Part shown: positions 26,010 through 34,373 of the stretch, piece by piece
Position numbering within the stretch: the stretch's first letter is position 1
How the letters are laid out: each line of letters starts with the position of its first letter
Assembly (NCBI RefSeq): GCF_003443995.1
Contig: NZ_QWEY01000015.1
Span: 1 to 64,000 of the forward strand
From: Pseudotabrizicola alkalilacus
GTDB lineage: Bacteria; Pseudomonadota; Alphaproteobacteria; Rhodobacterales; Rhodobacteraceae
Length of the DNA stretch: 64,000 nucleotides
Reading direction: 5' to 3'
The notes under the pieces: model-generated
Database searches by the model: none
What the model was told of the DNA's origin: nothing
The model's input: the letters and a program-made list of their open reading frames with translations, nothing else
Program-made: the position numbers and the translations under genes

Positions 26010-26771
26010 ATGACCATTGCAGAGCGGGATATCATGGGCGGGCTCGCCAAGGGTCTGGCGGTAATCGAAACCTTTACCGCCGAGCGCCCGCGCCAATCTA
26101 TTGCCGGGGTTTCGGCGGCGTCGGGGTTGGACCGGGCCACCGCGCGCCGCTGTCTGCTGACGCTGGCGCATCACGGCTATGCCGACTGGGATGGCAAGTT
26201 TTTCACCCTGACCCCGCGCGTTTTGCGGTTGGGCACCGCCTGTCTGGCCACCATGCCCTTGCCACAGATTGTGCAGCCGGTGCTGGATGATCTGTCGGAC
26301 CGGATCGGCCAAAGCAGCTCGGTGTCGATCCTTGACGGGGCCGAGATTGTCTATGTCGCACGCGCGGCCCAGAAAAAGGTGATGTCGGTCGGGTTGATGC
26401 CGGGCTCACGCCTGCCTGCGCATTGCACCAGTATGGGCCGCGTGCTGCTGGCCGCCCGGCCCGAGCGGGAGGTTTGGGATCTGCTGGCCGCGCATCCTCC
26501 GACGGCCCGCACGGCCCGCACGCGCACCGAACCAGAGACGATCATAGCGGAACTGGCGCAGGTGAGGGCGCAGGGCTATGCGATCATTGATCAGGAAGTA
26601 GAGGTGGGGTTGCGGTCTTTGGCTGTCCCGCTGCTTGATGCACATGGCCGGGTGATTGCCGCGCTGAATGTTGGCGTCGCCGCCATTCATGCCGAACCGG
26701 AGCAGCTTGTCGCGCTGTATCTGGGGCCGTTGCAACGGGTTCAGATGGACCTGCGCCCGATGTTGCGCTGA
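26010..26771 (+). CDS. pcaR: IclR-family transcriptional regulator PcaR
   Basis: A 253-aa regulator with an N-terminal winged helix (GLAVIETFTAERPRQSIAGV, ATARRCLLTLAHHGY) and a C-terminal IclR effector domain (VSILDGAEIVYVAR, LPAHCTSMGRVLLAA, EVEVGLRSLAVPLLD). The divergent pcaIJF operon identifies it as the beta-ketoadipate pathway regulator, probably sensing 3-oxoadipate. The ATG at 26010 is preferred because an upstream TTG would place the operator inside the coding region. Confidence 0.92.
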   Translation: MTIAERDIMGGLAKGLAVIETFTAERPRQSIAGVSAASGLDRATARRCLLTLAHHGYADWDGKFFTLTPRVLRLGTACLATMPLPQIVQPVLDDLSDRIGQSSSVSILDGAEIVYVARAAQKKVMSVGLMPGSRLPAHCTSMGRVLLAARPEREVWDLLAAHPPTARTARTRTEPETIIAELAQVRAQGYAIIDQEVEVGLRSLAVPLLDAHGRVIAALNVGVAAIHAEPEQLVALYLGPLQRVQMDLRPMLR

Positions 26772-27375
26772 CCAGAGGCAAAACCGAACGCTGACTGCAT
26801 CAATTGCGATCCGTCAGCTTGGATCGTTGATGTCCTTGCGGAAGCAGGATCACTACGGAACGCAGCACGGTTGCCAGAGTGGGGTATCTGCCTCAGATCG
26901 CGCGCGCATTAATGAATGATTCATAATTGGCTGAAAGAATACGGCAAACGTAATCGTGTCCGGTTCACAGTAAACACCTTTGCCACAGGCACAGCAGGAC
27001 TCGGGTGATGTAGCAGATGAGTCCCCGACTTTCCGGCCAGAGTGGAGATGAGCGGGCGCACTGTAAGTGCGTACCGGCCCTTGGCACGGCATTTGTCGCG
27101 GACAAAGCCCGAAAGGGTGCCGGAGGCGCTTGACTTCAGGGTCAAAGCACATTCATTATGATGTAAGATGTCAACATAAGTATGTATTTTTGACTGGCAG
27201 GCTTCATCGCGTGACAAGGCCGGTGCAAGGCGACCCGCCACAGCCTTGACGGAGATCCCACAGCTGAGGGCTGCAGGCTACACGTGAGGCGAGGTTGAGG
27301 TCCTGGACGGAACATCAGATCGGCTGCGACGTTTTGTGCCGCCGTTCACGTAAAAAGATGAAAGGGAGAGCGGTC
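26772..27375. other. Gene-poor 600-bp spacer
   Basis: No supported gene. Frames here are short, lack ribosome binding sites and show no family features. Visible structures are a CGCACT-GTA-AGTGCG hairpin near 27060, a TTGAC...GTCAA inverted repeat near 27130-27146, and a half-site AAGTATGTA at about 27178-27186 matching the repeat-gene operators further on. The stretch separates the pca genes from the repeat-protein island. Confidence 0.5.
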
Positions 27376-27597
27376 ATGATTGCTGCATATGTGTTGATCG
27401 CCGCAATCGGGGGGCTGCTGGGCTTTTGCGCAGGGCTTCTTCTCGGGGTGCCGTTCTGGGCCTCACTGCTGTTCTATCCCGCAGGCGGCACGACGCTGGT
27501 TGCACTTTCAGTCATGTGGCAGCAGGTCAAAATATGGAAAAATACCAACACATATCAGTCTATTAATGGCGCGAGCATGCGCGGCGTTAAAGACTGA
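27376..27597 (+). CDS. Small membrane protein, function unknown
   Basis: A 73-aa protein starting after a good AAGGGAGAG site. Two hydrophobic segments are seen: AAYVLIAAIGGLLGFCAGLLL with a glycine-zipper look, and FWASLLFYPAGGTTLVALSV. The tail is polar and short. Not recognised from any family. It stands alone, 404 bp ahead of the first repeat-protein gene. Confidence 0.6.
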   Translation: MIAAYVLIAAIGGLLGFCAGLLLGVPFWASLLFYPAGGTTLVALSVMWQQVKIWKNTNTYQSINGASMRGVKD

Positions 27598-27901
27598 AAG
27601 AACCCGCGCTTGGCTTTGTCCCTTTGTAGAAACAGGCCTTGATTTCGCGGCGGTTCATCAGATTTGTCAGATTTCAATCTGGTTGGCTGGTCAGATCCAG
27701 CACGCGTCGGTCATCCCTTCAAACGCGCGGGGCGGTCTGAAGCCTTCGCCACTTCACGTGTCTTTTCGGACAACTCCGGCACCCCTTCTGAACTGCTGGT
27801 TTGTCAGAATCTCACCGGCGGCTGCGTGTTGCGGGGCGCGGTCTTCACCGCATTTGGCGCTCCAACCCGCGCAAGGGTCGGCGCGACTCAGTTGACATAT
27901 C

Positions 27902-27932
27902 CAATAGTATGCATTTAGCTTACATACTATTG
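27902..27932. promoter_or_regulatory. Operator-like inverted repeat A upstream of the 642-aa repeat gene
   Basis: CAATAGTATG (27902-27911) and CATACTATTG (27923-27932) are perfect 10-base arms with an 11-base spacer. A TTGACA at 27892-27897 just precedes it, so the site would overlap a promoter. The inner TAGTATG-N11-CATACTA has the same spacing as site C at 43192. The 404 bp between 27597 and 28002 hold no gene I can support. Confidence 0.7.
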
Positions 27933-28001
27933 TATGAGTTCGCGGAGCGTGACCCATACTTCCTCATGATACCCCTGCGGGGCCTAAGACTGGAGCAAGC
28001 G

Positions 28002-29930
28002 ATGGCACAAAGTGTAATTCAGGCTAGTACGATAAAGGATGTGTCCATTCATGCCCTGCCGGGGGAGGTCCAGCAATATATGAAATCGGGCAATGACCTT
28101 GTCGTGCAGATGAACAGCGGCGACTCGATCCTCGTCCAGGGCTTTTATACCCCCACAGCCAACGGAGAGTCACATCTTCTGGTGCTGGGTGACGGCAAAG
28201 TTGTAAACCCGGTCCCGGATGAGGACGAAGCTGCGGCAGGGCTCGGCGCGGGCATGCTCGATACCGACGAGCTGGTGGCTCTTGGCGTGGCTGGTCTTGG
28301 GGCAGGGCTGATTGCGACCAGTGGCGGCGGCGGCGCCGATCTGACTGACCCGACCGACGGCACCGACCCGACCGACGGCACCGACCCGACCGATGGCACT
28401 GACCCGACGGATGGTACCGACCCGACCGATGGCACCGACCCGACCGATGGCACCGATCCGACGGATGGTACCGACCCGACGGATGGCACTGACCCGACGG
28501 ATGGCACCGATCCGACGGATGGCACTGACCCGACGGACGGCACTGACCCGACGGATGGCACCGATCCGACGGATGGCACTGACCCGACAGACGGCACTGA
28601 CCCGACGGACGGCACTGACCCGACGGACGGTACTGACCCGACAGATGGCACCGATCCCACCGATGGCACTGACCCGACGGATGGCACCGATCCGACCGAT
28701 GGCACCGATCCGACGGACGGCACTGACCCGACGGACGGCACTGACCCGACCGACGGCACTGACCCGACGGATGGCACTGATCCGACGGATGGCACTGATC
28801 CGACGGATGGCACGGATGGGACGGATGGGACGGATGGCACGGCCGGGTTGCTTGATCCGGTGCTGGCGGATGAGGGTTTGCTGGGGATTGTGACCGGCAA
28901 TGACGGTCTTTTGGGCGACATCACCGGCTCGGATGGCCTGTTGGGCGATCTTGCGGGCGCGGATGGCCTGCTGGGCGGAATTGCCGGCGATCTGCTGGGC
29001 GTTCCTGTGCTGGGCGACGGTCCTGATTCCGAACAGGGGCTGCTTGATCCGGTGCTGGGTGATGACGGGTTGCTGGGCGACGTGACCGGCAATGACGGGG
29101 TGCTGGGCGACCTTACCGGCTCGGATGGCTTGCTGGGGGGGCTGACCGGCAATGACGGCCTGCTCGGGGCTGTGACCGGATCAGAGGGCCTGTTGGGCGA
29201 GTTGACCGGCACCGGCCTTCTGGGCGGCGGCGAGGGCGCGGGCTCCGGGGGTGGCCTGCTGGATGGTCTGCTCGGCGGCGATGACGGGTTGCTGGGCGGC
29301 TTGCTCGGTGGCGACAACGGCCCGCTGGATGGCGTGACTGACACGGTTGGCGGCCTGCTCGGCGGTGACGACGGGCTGCTGGGCGGCTTGCTCGGGGGCG
29401 ACGGCGGCCCGCTGGATGGCGTGACCGACACGGTCGGCGGTCTGCTCGGCGGGGATGACGGGTTGCTGGGCGGTCTGCTCGGTGGCGACGGCGGCCCGCT
29501 GGATGGCGTGACTGACACGGTCGGTGGTCTGCTCGGCGGCGATGACGGGCTGCTGGGCGGTCTGCTCGGCGGTGGTGATGGCGTGCTGGATCCGGTGGTG
29601 GCAGATGGGGGTCTGCTGGGCGATATCACCGGCAACAGCGGGCTGTTGGGCGACGTGACCGGCTCCGACGGCGTGCTGGGCGATGTGATCGGCGATGATG
29701 GGCTGCTGGGGGATCTCACCGGATCTGACGGGCTGATCGGCGAGCTGACCGGCGCGGGCCTGCTGGGCGACGGTGGTGAGCCATCCGGAGGGCTGCTGGG
29801 GGGGCTTCTGGGCGGCGCAACCGGCGGATTGCTGGGCGGCGGCCTGCTGGGAGGCGGTCTGCTGGGAGGCGACGGCGGATTGCTGGGATCGGACGGCCTG
29901 CTGGGGGGGCTGGACGACACCACCGCCTGA
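28002..29930 (+). CDS. Repeat-rich surface protein with BapA-prefix-like N terminus (paralogue 1)
   Basis: A 642-aa protein. Residues 1-60 (STIKDVSIHALPGEVQQY, SGNDLVVQMNSGDSILVQGFY) resemble the BapA-type prefix domain of type I-secreted adhesins; a Gly-rich hydrophobic segment (LVALGVAGLGAGLIATSGGGG, shown in parts) follows. Then come 26 DPTDGT repeats (about residues 116-271) and a Gly/Leu/Asp-rich region built of GLLGD(L/V)TG(S/N)DG and GGPLDGVTDTVGGLLGGDDG units to the end. No Cys and no Sec signal. The ATG at 28002 follows CTGGAG, and the same start is conserved in the paralogue at 43291. Probably exported by the adjacent type I system; exact role unknown. Confidence 0.85.
   Translation: MAQSVIQASTIKDVSIHALPGEVQQYMKSGNDLVVQMNSGDSILVQGFYTPTANGESHLLVLGDGKVVNPVPDEDEAAAGLGAGMLDTDELVALGVAGLGAGLIATSGGGGADLTDPTDGTDPTDGTDPTDGTDPTDGTDPTDGTDPTDGTDPTDGTDPTDGTDPTDGTDPTDGTDPTDGTDPTDGTDPTDGTDPTDGTDPTDGTDPTDGTDPTDGTDPTDGTDPTDGTDPTDGTDPTDGTDPTDGTDPTDGTDPTDGTDPTDGTDPTDGTDGTDGTDGTAGLLDPVLADEGLLGIVTGNDGLLGDITGSDGLLGDLAGADGLLGGIAGDLLGVPVLGDGPDSEQGLLDPVLGDDGLLGDVTGNDGVLGDLTGSDGLLGGLTGNDGLLGAVTGSEGLLGELTGTGLLGGGEGAGSGGGLLDGLLGGDDGLLGGLLGGDNGPLDGVTDTVGGLLGGDDGLLGGLLGGDGGPLDGVTDTVGGLLGGDDGLLGGLLGGDGGPLDGVTDTVGGLLGGDDGLLGGLLGGGDGVLDPVVADGGLLGDITGNSGLLGDVTGSDGVLGDVIGDDGLLGDLTGSDGLIGELTGAGLLGDGGEPSGGLLGGLLGGATGGLLGGGLLGGGLLGGDGGLLGSDGLLGGLDDTTA
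28347..28814 (+). repeat. 18-bp tandem repeat encoding DPTDGT, 26 copies
   Basis: Twenty-six consecutive 18-bp units encode Asp-Pro-Thr-Asp-Gly-Thr. Codon third positions vary widely (GAC/GAT, ACC/ACG/ACA, GGC/GGT, ACC/ACT) while the peptide stays constant. The array is followed by shorter GTD units. The paralogous array at 43621 has 39 copies. Confidence 0.97.
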
Positions 29931-29949
29931 ACCACCCGGTCACACCACC

Positions 29950-30005
29950 GGGGCTCCCGCCGCTGCGGGAGCCCCACCGCGCGGCCCCCACCAGGGGACC
30001 GCGCG
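29950..30005 (+). terminator. Tandem hairpin terminator of repeat gene 1
   Basis: Hairpin 1 is GGGGCTCCCGC-CGCT-GCGGGAGCCCC (29950-29975), a perfect 11-bp stem. Hairpin 2 pairs CGCGCGGCCCC with GGGGACCGCGCG (29978-30005) with one bulge, followed by TCTTGTATT. The same pair occurs after the paralogue. Confidence 0.75.
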
Positions 30006-30123
30006 TCTTGTATTGAGGGCGCGTGCCAAAAGGCGGTGTTCCTTGCAGGCAATCACACTTGAGCGAAGCACCTATCCTTTATGGATGAGGCCACGCAGGC
30101 ATTGTCATTTGGCGGTGATGAAT

Positions 30124-30139
30124 ACATACTGTAGTATGT
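30124..30139. promoter_or_regulatory. Operator-like inverted repeat B upstream of the 882-aa repeat gene
   Basis: ACATACT-GT-AGTATGT, a perfect 7-bp-arm palindrome, lies 75 bp before the ATG at 30214. It uses the same half-sites as A, C and D but in the opposite order (CATACT first). The rest of the 208-bp gap shows no other feature. Confidence 0.55.
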
Positions 30140-30213
30140 GATACTGAGTCCCTCTCGACTCCGTTGTACGATTCTTGCGCAAGCACCGCGCGCATAGTGT
30201 TAGGGAAGCCGAC

Positions 30214-32862
30214 ATGACGGCACAGAAGTCCAGCCCAGCCAATCTCCCCGGAAAACATGGGGATGCTGCGGATATTCTTCCGCCGCGACGGCTTGCGGAT
30301 GCCGAAGGTCAGGCGCGTTCAACCGGTGGCGGCTTCAGTGCGGCGGCCGCGATGAGCGCGGTTGGTGCCGGTTTGGCCATGCAAAGCGCTACCCATGCCG
30401 GCGAAGTTGCGCTGCGCACGGATCCTGAAGGTGATCTGTCCGTCGGGTCCGAGGGCAGTTTTTCGACGGTCGCTTCTGCGGCCATGCCTGCAGAGATCGC
30501 GCCGATAGCGGACACTGATCCGGGGCACGTGATCATTGCGGGCGGGGCCGTTGATCTGCCCGGTTCTGCTGCGATCACAATGGATGCCGCCCTAGATAAG
30601 GCCGGGCCTTCTGGGCCATCTCTGGCTTTCGCGCCACCGCTTGGCTCGGATGCGTTTGAAGGGGCAGGTGAAGGGCCGGTCCGTATTGCGGCAAACATGA
30701 CGCTGCCGCTTTCCGTTCCCTCGACTGTGATACAAGGCGGTGCTTTGGCACCTGCCCCAGTCGCTGTCCACACTGCGGTCGAAGCGGGTATCAGCCCTGC
30801 GCCTGCTGTCGTGCCGGTGATTGGCACGGGCGTTGGTGCGGATGGCCCGACGGAAAACAGCGATCTGGTGGAGACGGTGGTTTCACCGGTTCTCGGGGAT
30901 GGCAGGCTGGTTGATGGCATCCTGAGTCCGGTGCTTGGCGACGGCGGGATCGTCGACACGGTCCTGGACCCGATTCTTGGCAGCGATGGTTTGGTATCTG
31001 ATGTCGTAGAGACGGTAATGGAAGGGGTTCTTGACCCGTTGCTGGGCGAAGACGGTTTGCTGGACACTGTGCTTGACCCTCTGCTGGGCGAGGGTGGCGT
31101 GGTTGAGACGGTACTCGACCCGTTGCTGGGTGAGGGCGGCGTTGTGGACACCGTTCTTGACCCTCTGCTAGGCGAGGGTGGCGTGGTTGAGACCGTGCTC
31201 GACCCGTTGCTCGGTGAGGGCGGCGTTGTGGACACCGTTCTTGACCCTCTGCTAGGCGAGGGTGGCGTGGTTGAGACCGTGCTCGACCCGTTGCTCGGTG
31301 AGGGCGGCGTTGTGGACACCGTTCTTGACCCTCTGCTAGGCGAGGGTGGCGTGGTTGAGACGGTACTCGACCCGTTGCTCGGTGAGGGCGGAGTTGTTGA
31401 TACCGTTCTAGACCCGCTTCTCGGCGAAGGTGGTGTGGTTGAGACGGTACTCGACCCGTTGCTGGGTGAGGGCGGAGTTGTTGATACCGTTCTAGACCCG
31501 CTTCTCGGCGAAGGTGGTGTGGCTGAGACGGTACTCGACCCGTTGCTGGGTGAGGGCGGCGTTGTGGACACCGTTCTAGACCCGCTTCTCGGCGAAGGTG
31601 GTGTGGTTGAGACGGTACTCGACCCGTTGCTGGGTGAGGGCGGCGTTGTGGACACCGTTCTTGACCCTCTGCTAGGCGAGGGTGGCGTGGTTGAGACGGT
31701 ACTCGACCCGTTGCTCGGTGAGGGCGGAGTTGTTGATACCGTTCTAGACCCGCTTCTCGGCGAAGGTGGTGTGGTTGAGACGGTACTCGACCCGTTGCTG
31801 GGTGAAGACGGTTTGCTGGACACTGTGCTTGACCCTCTGCTGGGCGAGGGTGGCGTGGTTGAGACCGTGCTCGACCCGTTGCTCGGTGAGGGCGGCGTTG
31901 TTGATAGCGTACTCGATCCTCTGCTGGGCGAAGGCGGGGCGCTTGAACCCGCCCTTGATCCTATCCTTGGCGAAGAGGGTATTGTTGACAGCATTCTCGA
32001 CCCGATTATCGGCGATGACGGGATTCTGAGCGGGGCGCTGGACCCGGTTCTTGGTGAAGACGGTGCGCTTGGTGGCGTGTTGGCCCCCGTCGTTGGCGAG
32101 GGCGGGGTTGTGGACACAGTGCTGAACCCCGTGCTCGATCATCTTGGCCCGGTTGGTGGGCTCGTTGACACGGTCCTTGGTGGTATTTTGGGGGGACGTG
32201 GCGGCCGCTCTGCACCGGTTCAGAACGCGCCGGTGACGGCTGCCAGTGATGTATCGGCCCCTGTAATCATTACGGATGATCCGGTCGTGGTCGATGAGAC
32301 GACGGATGACGACGGCGATGACGGTTTCGTGGAAGGCCTGATCGGCGAGAGCACACTTATGGCCGGGGCGGACAGTCATGAAGACATGGCAGATCTGCTG
32401 AGTACATCGACGGATGACGTTCTGGATGAGCTTTTGTCAGATGACTACCTAGCAGACCTTGATCATGACGCGGTTGTTTCCGGCGAAGACGCGCTTCTGA
32501 GTGAAATGCTTGAAGTGGGGTTGAGCGGTGCGCTGGCACAAGAGGCTGTGTTGGGCCTGACTTCTGAAAGCGATGACTCAGACCCTGAACTGGATGCCTT
32601 GCTGAGCGAGATTCTGGACAGTGGCGAAAGACCACTTGGCGGCGTCACTGATCCTCTGGCCGCCCTTTTGGAAAGTGCCACAGATGGTGAGGGGGTAGAA
32701 GGCGATCTGTCTGGTCTGGACATCGGACCGGCCGTCGAAGATGCGCTTGAAACGCTGTTTGGCGCACCGCCTGTCGAGGCTGATATTTTGGGTTCAACCT
32801 TGGGTAGTGGGGGTCTTTTGGGTGGGCTTGGCTTGCCTGGGTCTGAAGATGAGCAGCGCTGA
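30214..32862 (+). CDS. Repeat-rich protein with 14-residue VVETVLDPLLGEGG repeats
   Basis: An 882-aa acidic protein. Residues 1-270 are Ala/Pro/Gly-rich without a Sec signal. Residues about 273-580 contain 22 copies of a 14-aa unit (LDPLLGEGGVVETV), alternating VVETV and VVDTV so that the true period is often 28 residues; degenerate units (LDPILGEEG, LDPIIGDDG, LDPVLGEDG) follow. The C-terminal 200 residues are very acidic (TTDDDGDDGFVEG, STDDVLDELLSDDYLADLDHD) and end LGSGGLLGGLGLPGSEDEQR. The end resembles LLGSDGLLGGLDDTTA of the two other repeat proteins. Not recognised as a named family; a type I-exported or matrix protein is inferred. Start chosen at 30214 after AGGGAA. Confidence 0.82.
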   Translation: MTAQKSSPANLPGKHGDAADILPPRRLADAEGQARSTGGGFSAAAAMSAVGAGLAMQSATHAGEVALRTDPEGDLSVGSEGSFSTVASAAMPAEIAPIADTDPGHVIIAGGAVDLPGSAAITMDAALDKAGPSGPSLAFAPPLGSDAFEGAGEGPVRIAANMTLPLSVPSTVIQGGALAPAPVAVHTAVEAGISPAPAVVPVIGTGVGADGPTENSDLVETVVSPVLGDGRLVDGILSPVLGDGGIVDTVLDPILGSDGLVSDVVETVMEGVLDPLLGEDGLLDTVLDPLLGEGGVVETVLDPLLGEGGVVDTVLDPLLGEGGVVETVLDPLLGEGGVVDTVLDPLLGEGGVVETVLDPLLGEGGVVDTVLDPLLGEGGVVETVLDPLLGEGGVVDTVLDPLLGEGGVVETVLDPLLGEGGVVDTVLDPLLGEGGVAETVLDPLLGEGGVVDTVLDPLLGEGGVVETVLDPLLGEGGVVDTVLDPLLGEGGVVETVLDPLLGEGGVVDTVLDPLLGEGGVVETVLDPLLGEDGLLDTVLDPLLGEGGVVETVLDPLLGEGGVVDSVLDPLLGEGGALEPALDPILGEEGIVDSILDPIIGDDGILSGALDPVLGEDGALGGVLAPVVGEGGVVDTVLNPVLDHLGPVGGLVDTVLGGILGGRGGRSAPVQNAPVTAASDVSAPVIITDDPVVVDETTDDDGDDGFVEGLIGESTLMAGADSHEDMADLLSTSTDDVLDELLSDDYLADLDHDAVVSGEDALLSEMLEVGLSGALAQEAVLGLTSESDDSDPELDALLSEILDSGERPLGGVTDPLAALLESATDGEGVEGDLSGLDIGPAVEDALETLFGAPPVEADILGSTLGSGGLLGGLGLPGSEDEQR
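31030..31953 (+). repeat. 42-bp tandem repeat, 22 copies (14-aa LDPLLGE unit)
   Basis: Units of exactly 42 bp carry LDPLLGE(G/D)G plus VVETV or VVDTV. Many neighbours form identical 84-bp pairs, for example the stretch 31140-31390, showing recent duplication of two-unit blocks. Older edge units differ by synonymous changes. Confidence 0.95.
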
Positions 32863-33048
32863 TGCCCTCCAGAAGGGGGAGTTAATCTTGCAACTCGCGC
32901 ACAGATGGTGTTGTTTCAATGTTAACGCCAGTGGGTTTGGGAGATATTTTGCAGGTTTCAACGATCATTGTGTGGGAATTCAGGTGTTCAAAATGATGTT
33001 TCTACGCCGCATCTTTGTTCCGATTGCAACCGACGTGAGGTACTTGAC

Positions 33049-34368
33049 GTGACCTGTGGCGCTTTGGTGATCAAGGACATGGCGACCCGCCTTGTCGCAG
33101 CGACCAGCGGGAGCATGTCCTTTCTGAAATGTCCGGCGCGGGTATTTGTCGTCAGCTTGTCGATGGCAGTGGCGGCCCCGGCCCTTGCCCAAACCCCGTT
33201 GCAGCAAGCGGTTCTGATCGCGTCTGAACGTGATCCTGGTATCACCGCTTTGCGCCATGAAATTGCCCGCCGCTCTGTCGATATTCAGGCGGTGAACGAT
33301 CAGAAATATCCCCAACTCAGTCTTTCGGCGGATACCGCCACCACCAGCTCTGACGGGCCGGGTGTGACGCTGACTGTGTCGCAGGTTCTGTATGACTGGG
33401 GCCGGGTACGCAGCATGGTGGCCAGTGCGTCGCAGGATCGCGTGGTTGCGGTGGCTGATCTGAAGATGGGGATCGAAGAGCTCACGCTTGATGTGTCGAA
33501 TTACTACATCGACGTTGACGTGCTGGACCAGAAAATTGCCCGGACGCAAGGCTATCTGGAATTCGCGCGCCGTATCGCCGACCATGCCGAAGCGCGCCTG
33601 GCAGCTGGCCGGGGCGATAACGGTGAGGTTGCGCGGGCCCGGCTGGAAGTTGGCCGAACCGAACAGCGGATGGATCAGCTGAGCAGCGACCGTATGCTTG
33701 CACTGGCGCAGCTGGAATTTCTGATGGGGCGCAATCCCGGCACGCTTTCCAGGCCTGCCGATCTGGATTTTGTGGGCCGCTACCGCAAACCGGATGCGGT
33801 CACATCGGCGATCCGGCTGTCTCCGACCTATATTTCCGCGAATGCCCGGCTGGGACGTGCCGAGTCAGAGATCGGCCTGGCGCGCGCCTCCCGGCTGCCC
33901 ACCATCCGGTTGCAGGCGCAGGTGCGGGCAGATCTTGACCGGGGGCGCACACGGTCTTCGGTCGGGCTTTCAACGGGCGTGGATATTGGTGCCGGCGCCA
34001 TCACCGGACGACAGATCGAGTCGGCACGGCTTCAGGCCGAAGCGGCCCGGTCAAATCTGGATGCTGTGGGTCGCAATCTGGGCAACGGGGTCCGCAGTGC
34101 GCTTGAGCGGATCCGTGTGCTGCGCGCAAGCGAGATATCGCAGCGCAATCAGCTGTCTCAGGCGCAGCAGGTTCTCGACAACTATGAACAGCAATTCGTC
34201 GGCGGTCAGCGCGAACTGATCGACCTTCTGACAACGGGGCGTGATCTTTACGATGCCCAGGTTGATCAGATTGACACTTACGACGAACGCAAACGGACAG
34301 AATACAGTGCGGCTTTTGATCTTGGTGTGCTCGGCACTCTGATCCTCGCAAGCTCCAATCAAGGCTGA
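33049..34368 (+). CDS. TolC-family outer membrane channel of type I secretion system
   Basis: A 439-aa outer-membrane efflux protein. A signal peptide (CPARVFVVSLSMAVAAPALAQ) is followed by two homologous halves with long amphipathic helices: DPGITALRHEIARRSVDIQA, YPQLSLSAD, LYDWGRVRSMVASA and LSPTYISANARLGRAESEIGLARASRLPTI in parts. It forms the outer-membrane tunnel of the exporter. The start is uncertain: GTG 33049 has GAGGT seven bases upstream, whereas ATGs at 33079 and 33115 give a more usual signal-peptide length but have badly spaced sites. Five bases before the ABC gene. Confidence 0.9.
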   Translation: MTCGALVIKDMATRLVAATSGSMSFLKCPARVFVVSLSMAVAAPALAQTPLQQAVLIASERDPGITALRHEIARRSVDIQAVNDQKYPQLSLSADTATTSSDGPGVTLTVSQVLYDWGRVRSMVASASQDRVVAVADLKMGIEELTLDVSNYYIDVDVLDQKIARTQGYLEFARRIADHAEARLAAGRGDNGEVARARLEVGRTEQRMDQLSSDRMLALAQLEFLMGRNPGTLSRPADLDFVGRYRKPDAVTSAIRLSPTYISANARLGRAESEIGLARASRLPTIRLQAQVRADLDRGRTRSSVGLSTGVDIGAGAITGRQIESARLQAEAARSNLDAVGRNLGNGVRSALERIRVLRASEISQRNQLSQAQQVLDNYEQQFVGGQRELIDLLTTGRDLYDAQVDQIDTYDERKRTEYSAAFDLGVLGTLILASSNQG

Positions 34369-34373
34369 CAGGG

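Larger units (their letters stand above)
28347..30016 (+). repeat. Large duplicated block, copy 1 (partner 43621-45517)
   Basis: From the DPTDGT array to TCTTGTATTGA beyond the terminators, this block is nearly identical to 43621-45517. Visible protein differences are few (for example LAGADG/LVGADG and LGGLTGNDG/VGELTGNDG) apart from repeat number. Sequence on both outer sides diverges clearly. Confidence 0.9.

Noticed and set aside
26921-27241. A 106-codon minus-strand frame in the 600-bp spacer
   Set aside because: No ribosome binding site, no recognisable domain, and composition unlike neighbouring genes.
28347-28814. Possible CRISPR array in the short regular repeats
   Set aside because: Units are 18 bp with no unique spacers, lie in frame inside a coding region and encode a constant peptide; no cas genes are nearby.
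28145-30052. A 635-codon open frame on the minus strand over repeat gene 1
   Set aside because: It mirrors the plus-strand repeat (VPSVGS units) and arises from the 18-bp period and GC-rich composition. The plus-strand frame has a ribosome binding site, a BapA-prefix-like N terminus and a conserved paralogue start.
30309-32117. A 602-codon minus-strand frame over the 882-aa gene
   Set aside because: Ser/Pro/Thr repeat peptide reflecting the 42-bp period on the other strand; the plus-strand frame continues well beyond the array with normal coding character.
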